A stretch of 64,000 bases of DNA from Chondromyces crocatus (GTDB taxonomy: Bacteria > Myxococcota_A > Polyangia > Polyangiales > Polyangiaceae). The notes under the pieces are model-generated. The model ran no database searches, was not told where the DNA came from, and was given only the letters and a program-made list of their open reading frames with translations. The stretch is from positions 10,435,856 through 10,499,855 of the forward strand of contig NZ_CP012159.1 in NCBI RefSeq assembly GCF_001189295.1. Direction: 5' to 3'. The translations under genes were made by a program, and so were the position numbers. Below, one piece after another: positions 52,576-61,362 of the stretch (positions within the stretch are counted from its first letter, which is position 1; every line of letters starts with the position of its first letter).

Positions 52576-53717
52576 GCACCGCGAAGCGCGCGATCCTGGC
52601 CGTCCTCGCGACCGTGATCATCGCCGCGCTGGCCTTGATCTACCCGTGGCTCGTCCGGCGTGAAGCGTGGAGCGGAGCCACCTGGCAGCAGCCCTGGTTC
52701 TTGCTCGGCCTCATCCTGGTCCCCATCGTCTGGTACTGGGGCATCTTCCCTCAGGATGCGCGCAAGCCCAGGCTCCGCGTCGGGACGGTCAGCCCGCTGC
52801 TCACGGGCCCTCGTGGCATCCGCAGCTACCTGAGAGACCTTCCGGGCGTCCTGCGGGCGGTCTCGGTGGCCTTGCTGATCCTGGCCATGGGACGGCCGGT
52901 GAGCGTGCTGCGCGACCAGCGCTCCGACGACAAGGGGATCGACATCGTCGTGGCCCTCGATCTGTCGGGTTCGATGCGCGCGGTGCTCGACGCGAAGCCG
53001 GAGGATCTCCCGGGCAGCCCCCGGCTGGCCAAGAACAAGCGCCTCACCCGCCTCGACGTCGCCAAGCTCGTCCTCCAGGACTTCATCGGCCGGCGCAGGA
53101 CCGACCGGATCGGCGTCATCGTCTTCGGCAAAGCAGCGTACGTACTCTCGCCGCCGACGATGGACTACCCGCTGCTGTCGCAGCTCGTCTCCAAGATGAC
53201 GCTCAACGTCATCGATGGCAGCGGCACGGCGATCGGTGACGCCCTCGGCACGGCGTCGGCGCGGCTGCGGCGCAGCGACGCCCTCTCCAAGGTGATCATC
53301 CTCATCACCGACGGGGACTCGAACGCAGGTTCGATCTCGCCGGAGTACGCAGCCCAGCTCGCGGCTGGCCTCGGCGCCAAGATCCACACCATCCAGATTG
53401 GATCCGCCGACGAGGTGGATGTCGAGGATGGCGTCGATCTCTTCGGCCAGCCCCGCTACGCGCGGCACCGCTTCCCGGTCAACCCGGAGCTGCTCCGGGA
53501 GATTGCGCAGAAGACCGGCGGAGAGGCGTACGTGGCCACGGACGCCAAGGCCCTGAGCGCGAGCATGCACGACGTGCTCGACAAGCTCGAGAAGACACGC
53601 TTCGAGGCGTCGATCGCGTCCTACGAAGATCTGTTCCCCCTCCTTCTCCTGCCCGGCGTCGTGCTGGTGGCCCTCGATGCCCTGCTGCGCGCCTGGCTGC
53701 TCCGGAGGTTCCCGTGA
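52572..53717 (+). CDS. BatA-like vWA membrane protein
   Basis: 381 residues, GTG start. Two N-terminal membrane segments (about 6-27 and 38-58), a third at about 93-112, then a vWA domain (about 125-340) with the MIDAS DLSGSMRA, GSGTAIGDALGTA and LITDGDSNAG. One more helix lies at the C-terminus (LFPLLLLPGVVLVALDALL). The layout with the vWA domain between the membrane segments is the BatA/BatB layout. It overlaps the next gene by 4 bp. An insertion (AVLDAKPEDLPGSP) follows the MIDAS. Confidence 0.9.
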   Translation: MSTAKRAILAVLATVIIAALALIYPWLVRREAWSGATWQQPWFLLGLILVPIVWYWGIFPQDARKPRLRVGTVSPLLTGPRGIRSYLRDLPGVLRAVSVALLILAMGRPVSVLRDQRSDDKGIDIVVALDLSGSMRAVLDAKPEDLPGSPRLAKNKRLTRLDVAKLVLQDFIGRRRTDRIGVIVFGKAAYVLSPPTMDYPLLSQLVSKMTLNVIDGSGTAIGDALGTASARLRRSDALSKVIILITDGDSNAGSISPEYAAQLAAGLGAKIHTIQIGSADEVDVEDGVDLFGQPRYARHRFPVNPELLREIAQKTGGEAYVATDAKALSASMHDVLDKLEKTRFEASIASYEDLFPLLLLPGVVLVALDALLRAWLLRRFP

Positions 53718-54838
53718 TCTTCGCGACGCCTTACTGGCTCATCGGCATCGCGCTCGCGCCGCTGGTCGGGCTCTTGCTCGTCCTGGGTGGGCTCGGCACG
53801 GAGCGTGCGGTGAAGCGCTTCGGGGATCCAGAGCGCGTGCGTGCGCTCACGACGAGCGATCCCGCCAAATTCCGGGCGTGGAAGGGGATCCTGCTCGTCC
53901 TCGCGATCATGACCGCCTTCTTCGCGGCAGCGCGACCGCAGTACGGCAAGGGCACCCGCCTCGTCCCGGCCACCAACGTCGATGTGGTGGTGGTCCTCGA
54001 TTACTCGAAGAGCATGTACGCGCGTGACGTCGAGCCGTCGCGCACCTTCCGGGCGAAGGTGGAGGTGTCTCGGCTCATCAAGGACCTGGAAGGCGCCCGC
54101 TTCGCCGCCGTTGCCTTCGCCGGCGAGCCCATGAGCTTCCCGCTCACCGCCGATGGCGCCGCCATCGCCCAGTTCTTGCGTCAGCTCGATCCCAACGACA
54201 TGCCCGTCGGCGGGACCGCCATCGCGCGCGCGCTCGAGTCGGCGCGCGAGCTTCTCAAGAACGACCCCAAGGCGAAGGATCACAAGCGCATCATCCTGCT
54301 CATCACGGACGGTGAAGACCTCGAAGGGACGCCGGGGGCCGTCGCGCAGTCGATCGGTGCGGAGGGAACCACCATCCACGTCGTCCAGATCGGCGGACGC
54401 ACGCCCGAGCCCATCCCCGAGATCAGCGAAGATGGGCGCATCGTGGGGTGGCGCAAGGATCGTCGCGGGGAGCCGCTGACCACGGCGCTCACCGTCGAGG
54501 GGGAAGCGCAGCTCGCCTCGATCGCTCAGGCGACGCCGGGTGGGAAGCTCGTGCGTGCCGAGAAGGGCTCGACCGGCATCGAGGAGATCGCCGCCGAGCT
54601 GCGGCGGCAGATGGTCAGTGAGTACGCCGAGCGCGTGGAGACCGTGTACGCCGATGTCTATTTCTACCCGCTGGGCCTCACGATCGTGTTCCTGCTCGCC
54701 GAGCTTTACGTGACCGACGGGCCGCGGCGGCGCTTCACACCGAGGCGTCCTCCTCCGGCGAGACGCAAGCGAGACGCGCTCTTCGGTGACAAGCCCACCA
54801 AGGAGCGGCCTGTGGAGGTGGACCATGCCTCGGCGTGA
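53714..54838 (+). CDS. BatB-like vWA membrane protein
   Basis: 374 residues, GTG start. Membrane segments at the N-terminus (about 3-24 and 54-72), a vWA domain with the MIDAS DYSKSMYA, GGTAIARALESA and LITDGEDLEG, and a C-terminal membrane helix (FYPLGLTIVFLLAELYV). A basic cytosolic tail follows. It pairs with BatA in the inner membrane, which is inference from the family. The next gene begins 14 bp before its stop. Confidence 0.9.
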   Translation: MIFATPYWLIGIALAPLVGLLLVLGGLGTERAVKRFGDPERVRALTTSDPAKFRAWKGILLVLAIMTAFFAAARPQYGKGTRLVPATNVDVVVVLDYSKSMYARDVEPSRTFRAKVEVSRLIKDLEGARFAAVAFAGEPMSFPLTADGAAIAQFLRQLDPNDMPVGGTAIARALESARELLKNDPKAKDHKRIILLITDGEDLEGTPGAVAQSIGAEGTTIHVVQIGGRTPEPIPEISEDGRIVGWRKDRRGEPLTTALTVEGEAQLASIAQATPGGKLVRAEKGSTGIEEIAAELRRQMVSEYAERVETVYADVYFYPLGLTIVFLLAELYVTDGPRRRFTPRRPPPARRKRDALFGDKPTKERPVEVDHASA

Positions 54839-55880
54839 TCTCGCCAAGCGTGTCCTGCTCGCGGGGTTCGCGCTCGCGTGCCTCACTGGAGCGGCTTTCT
54901 CCGCCACGGTCGGCTGTAGCGGCTGGGATCCTTCGTCCCCGTTCGAGCGCAACGCGCCCGCCGTCGACCAGGCCATCCAGGATCTCGACGCGGGCCGCCT
55001 CGAATCCGCAGAGGATGCGCTCACCCGGTACCTGGGCACCGGCCAGTGCTCCGACGCCGGGATCGGGCTGCCGGACGCCGTGCGCCAGAAGCCGAACGGC
55101 TCGTTCGATCTCGGCCTCACGCTCTTCTACATGGCGGAGCGCTACGGCCGCCGTTTTGGCGACGAGGAGCAGACCGGCGGCGCCCAGGAGGGGGAGGACG
55201 ATCCGCAAGCCGCACAGCGGAACGTGGAGATCGACTGCGCGCTGATCATCGTGCAGGCCATCGCGGCCGATCCCACCGTCCCTGCCGACCTGCGGGCGCG
55301 GGCGCGTTACCTGGTCGGCAACCTCGAGTTCTTGCGGCGCCGCTACAAGGAGGCCGTCGCATCTTACGACCAGGCGCTCGCCATCATCCCCGGGCTCTTC
55401 GAGGAGGCGGGAGGCGATGGCATCGGCCGGGACGCGGCCTGGAATCGCGCCATCGCGCTGCGCCGCATCGAGGATCAGGAGCGTGACGCCGCCCCGGACT
55501 CCCCGCCGGACGCCCCGCCCGATCCGCCCCCCGATGGCGGCGAGGATGGGGGTGACGATGGCGGCGACGACGCTGGCAACGACGGCGGTGACGACGGCGG
55601 CGACGACGCTGGCAACGACGGCGGGGGTGAGGACGCTGGTGACGACGGTGGCCAGCAGGATCAGCAGCCCGACGCCGGCGACACGGCCGATGGAGGTCCT
55701 CAGGACGACAAGCCGGATGCCGGGGGTCAACCGCCTCCGCAGCAGCCGCCTCCGCAGCAGCCGCAGGAGGCGCGACAGGACGAGCGTGTGCTCGATCAGT
55801 TCGAAGAAGCGCCGACGTACCAGGAAGAAGAGGCGAAGAACCGAGGGCTCCGGCGCGGCCGGGTCATGGAGGACAAGTAG
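54825..55880 (+). CDS. BatC-like TPR lipoprotein with acidic repeats
   Basis: 351 residues from the ATG at 54825 behind GGAGGTGG. The N-terminal signal ends SATVGC, so it is probably a lipoprotein. TPR-like helices lie at about 35-200 (VDQAIQDLDAGRLESAEDAL, RYLVGNLEFLRRRYKEAVASYDQALA). The second half is low complexity: DGGDDGGDDAGNDGG-type repeats, then Pro/Gln-rich segments. The end (VLDQFEEAPTYQEEEAKNRGLRRGRVMEDK) is the typical BatC end with a Glu/Lys helix. The Asp/Gly repeat could bind Ca2+, which is inference. Confidence 0.82.
   Translation: MPRRDLAKRVLLAGFALACLTGAAFSATVGCSGWDPSSPFERNAPAVDQAIQDLDAGRLESAEDALTRYLGTGQCSDAGIGLPDAVRQKPNGSFDLGLTLFYMAERYGRRFGDEEQTGGAQEGEDDPQAAQRNVEIDCALIIVQAIAADPTVPADLRARARYLVGNLEFLRRRYKEAVASYDQALAIIPGLFEEAGGDGIGRDAAWNRAIALRRIEDQERDAAPDSPPDAPPDPPPDGGEDGGDDGGDDAGNDGGDDGGDDAGNDGGGEDAGDDGGQQDQQPDAGDTADGGPQDDKPDAGGQPPPQQPPPQQPQEARQDERVLDQFEEAPTYQEEEAKNRGLRRGRVMEDK
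55501..55690 (+). repeat. Asp/Gly-rich coding repeats in BatC-like gene
   Basis: Imperfect repeats such as ggcgacgacgctggcaacga encode DGGDDGGDDAGNDGG. The block gacgatggcggcgacgacgc is duplicated almost exactly. Confidence 0.7.
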
Positions 55881-55882
55881 CG

Positions 55883-57859
55883 ATGCCCTGCGAGCACGGT
55901 AGCCACGGCGGCGCTGCTCCGTGGGGCCGCGACGCCAGCGTCGCCACGACAGCCCGGCCCACGCCCTGGCGTCGCCTCGCGGGCGCCGTCGCGCTGGTCG
56001 GCGTGTTCCTTCCGAGGACTGCGCTCGCCCAGCTCGACCTCACCGCGCGCGCCAGCGCCCGGCAAGTCGAGGTCGGCGAGCCCTTCACCGTCGAGATCAG
56101 CACCACGGTGGATCAGAGCACCTCGATGCCCGGCAGCCCCGATCTGCGACCCCCGGCGGGCATCGAGATCGTGGGTGGCCCGAGCATCTCCACCGGGACC
56201 TCGGCGCACTTCCGCTCCGGAGGCGCCATCGTCCGGCGCACCTTCGGCGCCACCTGGCAGCTCATCGCGGGCAAGCAGGGGAGCTTCACCATCCCGGCCC
56301 CCACCGTGCTCTGGGAAGGTCGTCGCGTCAGCGCCACCCCCATCCCCATCAAGGTCACCGCGTCCACTGGACGCCGGAGGCCCCAGCAGCCCGGGTTCCC
56401 ACCTCTCCTCCCCGGCGGCCCTTCGTCGCAGTTCCCCTGGCCCTTCCGCGGGTTCGATCCCTTCGGCTCCCAGCAGGAAGAACAGGCCGAAGAGGATCCC
56501 GGCTCGACGGAGCTCAGCATGCGCTCTGCTCCGGACCCCACGGTGTTCTTGCGCGCCATCGCGGACAAGACGCGCGCCGTCGTGGGCGAGCAGATCACCG
56601 TCTCTTTCTACCTGTACTACCGCGAGAGCCTCGAGATGACGGAGCGGCACGACGCTCCCATGCCCGATTTCATGCGTGTGCCGCTGCTCAAGAACCCGGG
56701 CACCGACACGCCAACGCACACCCTCGTCGGTGGACGTCGCTACGAGGTCCGACTCCTGGACAAGCTCGCGCTCTTCCCGCTCAAGGCGGGCGACCTGCGC
56801 ACCGGCGTCACGAGCGCGCGCATCACGGGCCGCCGCATCGGCTCTCGTGTGCTCCGGCAGTCGAACGACATCGCCATCCAGATCACCGAGCCTCCCCAGG
56901 AGGATCGCCCGCCGGGCTACCGTCTCGGTGACGTCGGCAAGTTCACGCTGAGCGCCACGGTGCAGCCGCGCAAGACCACCCAGGGCGGCTCCGTCTCGGC
57001 GACCGTCAAGATCACCGGCACCGGCAACTTCCCGCAGAACCTGCGGGTGCCCGCGCGCACCGGCATCGACTGGCTGGACCCGGAGAAGCGCGAATCCATC
57101 GAGCCTCGCGGCGGCGTCATCGGCGGCTACCGCACCTTCGGGTATGTCGTCCGCATCGAGGAGAGCGGGTCCGTCGACCTGGGCACCCTCGAGCTGCCGT
57201 ACTGGGATCCGGAGCAGCGCCGTTACGTCGTCGAGCGAGCCCAGCTCGGCGTCGTGGAGGTCACCCCGACGATGCCGGCGACCCCAGCGGCTTCCGGCTC
57301 GGGCTCCGCGGCGATCGCGCCTCCCTCCCCCGCCAACCGCGATCCTTTCGCGGCGCTCCCTGGGCCTCGCGCCACGCTCAGCGCCTTCACGCCAGCCCCC
57401 CCGCCTCGCCTCGAGGGCCCGACCCTCTGGGGACTGCTCGCCACCCCACCCCTCCTGGCAGGGCTCCTCGGCGTGGGTGAGCGCCTGGCCCGTCGCGCCC
57501 GGGCACGACGCGCCGCCGGGGATCCCCCGGAGAAGCTCGCAGCGGACGCCATCCGCGAGGCCGCCGAGGCTGCCGAACGCGGGGACGCCAAGGAGACCGC
57601 AGCGGCCGCCGAGCGCGCCATTCATCGAGCCATCGAGGCCGCCACCGGCCTGCTCTCGCGTGGCGTCCTGCTCGACGCGCTCGTCGACGAGCTCACCCGC
57701 AAGGGCCTGGAGCGCGGCATCGCGGCGCGCGCCCGTGACGTGCTGGCCGACTGCGACGCCATTCGCTTCGATCCGAGCGCCACCGCCGCCGCTGCCACCG
57801 AGCTGGTGGAGCGTGCCCGCGCCGTCACCACGGAGCTTGCGCGATGGAAGCGCGCCTGA
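55883..57859 (+). CDS. BatD-like protein
   Basis: 658 residues. A late signal peptide (WRRLAGAVALVGVFLPRTALAQ, about 29-50) follows a short N-terminal extension. Then come repeated immunoglobulin-like beta domains: LTARASARQVEVGEPFTVEIS, AIADKTRAVVGEQITVSFYL and LSATVQPRKTTQGGSVSATV. The pattern is that of BatD, the oxygen-tolerance protein. One membrane helix lies at about 513-532 (LWGLLATPPLLAGLLGVG). The C-terminal cytosolic helical domain is also typical. The gene follows BatC by 2 bp. Role in aerotolerance comes from Bacteroides work and may differ here. Confidence 0.85.
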   Translation: MPCEHGSHGGAAPWGRDASVATTARPTPWRRLAGAVALVGVFLPRTALAQLDLTARASARQVEVGEPFTVEISTTVDQSTSMPGSPDLRPPAGIEIVGGPSISTGTSAHFRSGGAIVRRTFGATWQLIAGKQGSFTIPAPTVLWEGRRVSATPIPIKVTASTGRRRPQQPGFPPLLPGGPSSQFPWPFRGFDPFGSQQEEQAEEDPGSTELSMRSAPDPTVFLRAIADKTRAVVGEQITVSFYLYYRESLEMTERHDAPMPDFMRVPLLKNPGTDTPTHTLVGGRRYEVRLLDKLALFPLKAGDLRTGVTSARITGRRIGSRVLRQSNDIAIQITEPPQEDRPPGYRLGDVGKFTLSATVQPRKTTQGGSVSATVKITGTGNFPQNLRVPARTGIDWLDPEKRESIEPRGGVIGGYRTFGYVVRIEESGSVDLGTLELPYWDPEQRRYVVERAQLGVVEVTPTMPATPAASGSGSAAIAPPSPANRDPFAALPGPRATLSAFTPAPPPRLEGPTLWGLLATPPLLAGLLGVGERLARRARARRAAGDPPEKLAADAIREAAEAAERGDAKETAAAAERAIHRAIEAATGLLSRGVLLDALVDELTRKGLERGIAARARDVLADCDAIRFDPSATAAAATELVERARAVTTELARWKRA

Positions 57860-58767
57860 GCCTCCCCCCGCCGCACGGGATGCCTCTCGCGAAGCGCCGC
57901 TGGGTCGCCGGCGCAGCGCTCTTCCTCGCGCTGATCCTCCCGGTGACCACGCTGGCTCAGACGGCTACCCCGCCCACCGCTGCGCCCTCGGCAGACGCCT
58001 CCTCGCCGACGCCGCCTTCCTCTGCGACTGCTCCCGCTCAGGCCCCCGAGGCCCTGTTCGCCGAAGGGGCGAACGCCCTCGCGAGCGGAGATTACGCGGC
58101 CGCCATCGACCTCTTCGAGGCGCTCGCCGACCGCGGCTTCGTCCACCCCGACGCGAGCTACGACCGCGGGCTCGCCTACGCTCTCCGCGCCCGCGCCAAG
58201 GCCGATCGCCCTGGTGATCTGGGCCGCGCCGCCGCCGCCTTCGAGGAGACCCTCCACCTTCGCCCCGGCGACATCGAAGCCGAACGCGCGCTCGACACCG
58301 TCCGCGCCGAGATCACCCGACGCCGCTCTCGCCGTGCCAAGGACGCCGTCGATGTGCGCCCGACCCTCGACCGCGTCGTCGTCGGCCTCGCCTCCGAGCA
58401 GACCTGGGGACTCGCCGCTCTCCTCGCCTCGGTCTTCCTTGCCGTCGGCATCCGCTTGCGTCGCCAACCCACGGGTCACGCCCACGTCGCTGGCAGTGTG
58501 CTCACCCCCGCCGCCCTCGTCGCGCTCCTCATCCTCACGCCGCTCGCGCTGTTCGCACGTCACCTCCGCCTCGACACGCGACCTGGCGTGATCGTCGTGC
58601 AGGAGGCCTACCTCACCGACGCGAGCGGACGCACCCTCGGCCGCGATCCCGTCCCTGAAGGAGCCTCCGTCGAGGTCGGCCGTCGTGAAGGCAGCCTCAT
58701 CGAGGTGCGCTGGGGCGCGAGCGAAGGCTGGATCCCTGCGTCGAGCGTGCGCATCATCTCTCCGTGA
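57844..58767 (+). CDS. BatE-like TPR/SH3 membrane protein
   Basis: 307 residues, overlapping BatD by 16 bp. An alternative ATG at 57880 would still give the signal peptide. A signal anchor (ALFLALILPVTTLAQ), a Pro/Ala linker, TPR repeats (about 70-160: EALFAEGANALASGDYAAAIDLFEAL), and two membrane helices (about 184-200 and 220-240) come in order. The C-terminal SH3-like domain (GVIVVQEAYLTDASGR, VEVGRREGSLIEVRWGASEGWIPASSVRII) ends the protein. This layout is that of BatE. It is the last gene of the operon. Confidence 0.85.
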   Translation: MEARLSLPPPHGMPLAKRRWVAGAALFLALILPVTTLAQTATPPTAAPSADASSPTPPSSATAPAQAPEALFAEGANALASGDYAAAIDLFEALADRGFVHPDASYDRGLAYALRARAKADRPGDLGRAAAAFEETLHLRPGDIEAERALDTVRAEITRRRSRRAKDAVDVRPTLDRVVVGLASEQTWGLAALLASVFLAVGIRLRRQPTGHAHVAGSVLTPAALVALLILTPLALFARHLRLDTRPGVIVVQEAYLTDASGRTLGRDPVPEGASVEVGRREGSLIEVRWGASEGWIPASSVRIISP

Positions 58768-58836
58768 ACGCATCCTCTGCGTTCACCGACCACAGAGTTG
58801 GCTACCCGCCGCCAGCCGTGTGCTAGCTTGGGCTGC

Positions 58837-59418
58837 GTGTGGGTCCGTCGTGCCGCCATTCGTCCCGTCCCCTCCTATGCCCTCGTCCCCACGCGGGTCC
58901 TGGAGCAGATCGAGGAGCAACTCGCGGAGGACGACGACGACTCCCGCCAGCAGCTCGATGACGCGTTCACCCGCTTCGAGCGCACCCAGCCAGCCCTCGC
59001 CGAGCGCATCTCCGCTGTCTTGTCGCGCCCCCTGGACGAGACGGCGCTCGCCCTCGGCTACTTCCTGACCCTCGCCATCTGGCTCGCCTTCGACGAGACC
59101 TTCGACAAGGACCTCCAGGAGGTCAACGAGACCGGCCTGACCAGCGTCGAAGAGGCGCTCGCCCTCGACGAGCAGATCCGCCTCGCGGACCCGGCCGAAG
59201 CCGTCGACTCCGACGACGTCATCGCCATGGAGCAGCCCGATGTCCTCGCCTTCGTGCAGGAGCACCTCGACGCGGCGCTCGAGGCCAATGCCAACGACGT
59301 GAACGTCGACGACGTCCACGAGATCTACCGCGTGGTCCTCATCGAGGTCCTGGCCCTGAGCTATGCCGTGCGGCCTCCCTCCAACTGGGCCGCGCTCCCC
59401 AGCGAATTCACCGCGTAA
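58837..59418 (+). CDS. Unrecognised acidic protein
   Basis: 193 residues if the GTG at 58837 is the start. A TTG at 58798 is in frame and also possible. It is strongly acidic (EEQLAEDDDDSRQQLDD, DPAEAVDSDDVIAMEQPD, ANDVNVDDVHEIY). It is helical, soluble and lacks a signal peptide. A hydrophobic patch (LALGYFLTLAIWLAFDE) in the middle may be a buried helix. No family recognised. It lies 70 bp after the Bat operon on the same strand. Confidence 0.6.
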   Translation: MWVRRAAIRPVPSYALVPTRVLEQIEEQLAEDDDDSRQQLDDAFTRFERTQPALAERISAVLSRPLDETALALGYFLTLAIWLAFDETFDKDLQEVNETGLTSVEEALALDEQIRLADPAEAVDSDDVIAMEQPDVLAFVQEHLDAALEANANDVNVDDVHEIYRVVLIEVLALSYAVRPPSNWAALPSEFTA

Positions 59419-59452
59419 AGTCTCGCGTTCATCGTGCGGCGCCTCGACGCCC

Positions 59453-59470
59453 CCGGCTCGCTCCAGCCGG
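59453..59470. terminator. 6-bp stem hairpin between convergent genes
   Basis: CCGGCT (59453-59458) pairs with AGCCGG (59465-59470) across a 6-nt loop, between the stops of the acidic protein and the FAD-Rieske gene. It is weak and without a T-tract. Confidence 0.35.
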
Positions 59471-59502
59471 CGGGCATCGCGCGGCGCGTCCTGCGGTGTG
59501 CG

Positions 59503-61101
59503 TCAGGAGGCCTTCCTCTGTAGCTCCTCTGGCGCCTCCGGCTCCTGGTCCTCGTCACCCGCCCCTGGCTCCCGCACCTCTTCGAGCGGCTCGAAGGCCG
59601 GCCCTTGCAGCACCTCGCCGGTCGGCGAGAACCGTGACCCGTGGCACGGACAATCCCAGCTCTTCTCCTCGCTGTTCCAGTGCACCACGCCCCCGAGGTG
59701 AGAGCACACCGCCGACACCTCGTGGAGCGACCCCTCCTCGTCCCGGTACACCGCGACCTTGTGGATCCCCCGCTGCACGACGGAGCCACCACCGCGCGGG
59801 ATGTCGTCGGGCGTCGAGAGCGGCGCCCGCCCCAGCCATTCGGCGTAGTGACGCGCCACCTTCAGGTTCTCGCGCGCGTACTCTCCCACCGCCCGCAGCG
59901 TCCTGCGCCGTGGGTTGTAGAGGGACGTCCAGGGGTTCTCGCGCCCCGAGATCAAGTCGCTCAGCAGCATCCCGGCGATCGTCCCGTGGGTCATCCCCTG
60001 CCCCGAGTCGCCCGTCGCGATGTACACGTTCTTGCTGTGTCCCGGGTCGGCGCCGATGAACCCGAGCCCGTCCACCGGCTCCATCACCTGCCCCGACCAC
60101 CGCGCGATCATCTCCCCGCTCACCGGGAACCGCGCCCTCGCCCACGCCTCCAGCCGCGCATAGCGCTCCTCGGCGTCATCGGCTTCCCCGGTCTTGTGAT
60201 CCTCGCCGCCCACGATCACCATCTCGGTGAACCCCCCGTCCTCCCGCTGCACCCGGTGCAGACGCGCGTAGTGGTACGGATCCTCGGTGTCCCAGTAGAG
60301 ACCCCGCGGCACGCCCAGCTCCGGCACGGGCAGCGCCACCGCGTACGAGCGGTAAGGCGCCTGCTTCGTGTGGATCGCGAACCTGTCGTTGATCGGCGTG
60401 TTCGTCGCCACGATCACGGCCTTCGCACGCACGTGCAGCCCGTCCCGCGTCCACACGGTGGGGGACTCGCCTCCGTCGACGTGGGTCACCGGCGTCCCCT
60501 CGAACACCCGCCCTCCATCGCGCAGCACCGCCGCCACGAGCCCCGCCAGGTAGCGGAGCGGGTGAAACATCCCCTGCTGGGGGAACCGCAGGCAAGGTCC
60601 CGTATCGAATGCCGCGAGCGGCGCCCGCTCCAGCCGCTCCACCCCGGGGAACCCCAGCCGCGTCGCCGCCTCCAGCTCCCGATCGAGCAGGTCCGGCGCC
60701 TGCCCTGCGCCCAGGAAGAGGTAGCCGTCCACCCGCGCGAACTCGCACTCGATCCCTTCACCTCGGGTGATCGCCTCGATCGTATCGATCGCCGACGCGT
60801 GGCTCTCGTAGGCGAGCTGAGCCCCCTCGTGGCCGAACAGCCGGATGAGCTGCTCGAACCCCTCGTCCATCGCGCTCGCCAGGTGCGCGGTCGTCTGCGC
60901 CGTCTCCCCGCCACCGATCGGCCCTCGATCCAGCACCACCACGCTCACGCCGCTGCGCTGGAGCAGATAGGCTGCGGTGAGTCCCGCGATCCCGGCCCCC
61001 ACGATGCATACGTCCGCTGTCGTACTCTCTTCCAGAGAGGGTGCCGTGATGGGCATCACTTCTTCTTTCCAGACTGACACCGTTCGCTCTGACGCCTCCA
61101 T
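59503..61101 (-). CDS. FAD-dependent oxidoreductase with C-terminal Rieske domain
   Basis: 532 residues from the ATG at 61101 with GGAG 10 bp upstream. DVCIVGAGIAGLTAAYLLQRSG (about 30-51) is the FAD-binding fold of the DAO family, followed by DRGPIGGGET, TTAHLAS and the late GFIGADPGHSKNVYIATGDSGQGMTHG. The C-terminal Rieske [2Fe-2S] domain has CSHLGGVVHW and CPCHGSRFSPTGEVLQGPA. The fusion passes electrons from the flavin to the cluster. The substrate is unknown. No signal peptide is seen. This family is widespread and sometimes linked to oxidative stress responses. Confidence 0.92.
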   Translation of the reverse strand: MEASERTVSVWKEEVMPITAPSLEESTTADVCIVGAGIAGLTAAYLLQRSGVSVVVLDRGPIGGGETAQTTAHLASAMDEGFEQLIRLFGHEGAQLAYESHASAIDTIEAITRGEGIECEFARVDGYLFLGAGQAPDLLDRELEAATRLGFPGVERLERAPLAAFDTGPCLRFPQQGMFHPLRYLAGLVAAVLRDGGRVFEGTPVTHVDGGESPTVWTRDGLHVRAKAVIVATNTPINDRFAIHTKQAPYRSYAVALPVPELGVPRGLYWDTEDPYHYARLHRVQREDGGFTEMVIVGGEDHKTGEADDAEERYARLEAWARARFPVSGEMIARWSGQVMEPVDGLGFIGADPGHSKNVYIATGDSGQGMTHGTIAGMLLSDLISGRENPWTSLYNPRRRTLRAVGEYARENLKVARHYAEWLGRAPLSTPDDIPRGGGSVVQRGIHKVAVYRDEEGSLHEVSAVCSHLGGVVHWNSEEKSWDCPCHGSRFSPTGEVLQGPAFEPLEEVREPGAGDEDQEPEAPEELQRKAS

Positions 61102-61362
61102 AGCGGGGACTCCTCTCTCCAGCCTGTCTGCCGGTCGCACACCCGACCGACCTCTCCAGCGCAAGAAGCAGGATCAGGGCCTCCCCCGATGCACCGTGGA
61201 CATGGCAGGTCGTGCACGCCTCGTGCATGCCCCGCTCGGTTCGAGCGTGCTCATCGCGCGCGCTCGACCGTCGTCCAGCCCCTGAGCACGCCGCTCTCCT
61301 CCCCGGGGGATGCCGGCGCCCCGCCTTGACCACCCTTTGTGCCTCGACGACACTCGGCCCCC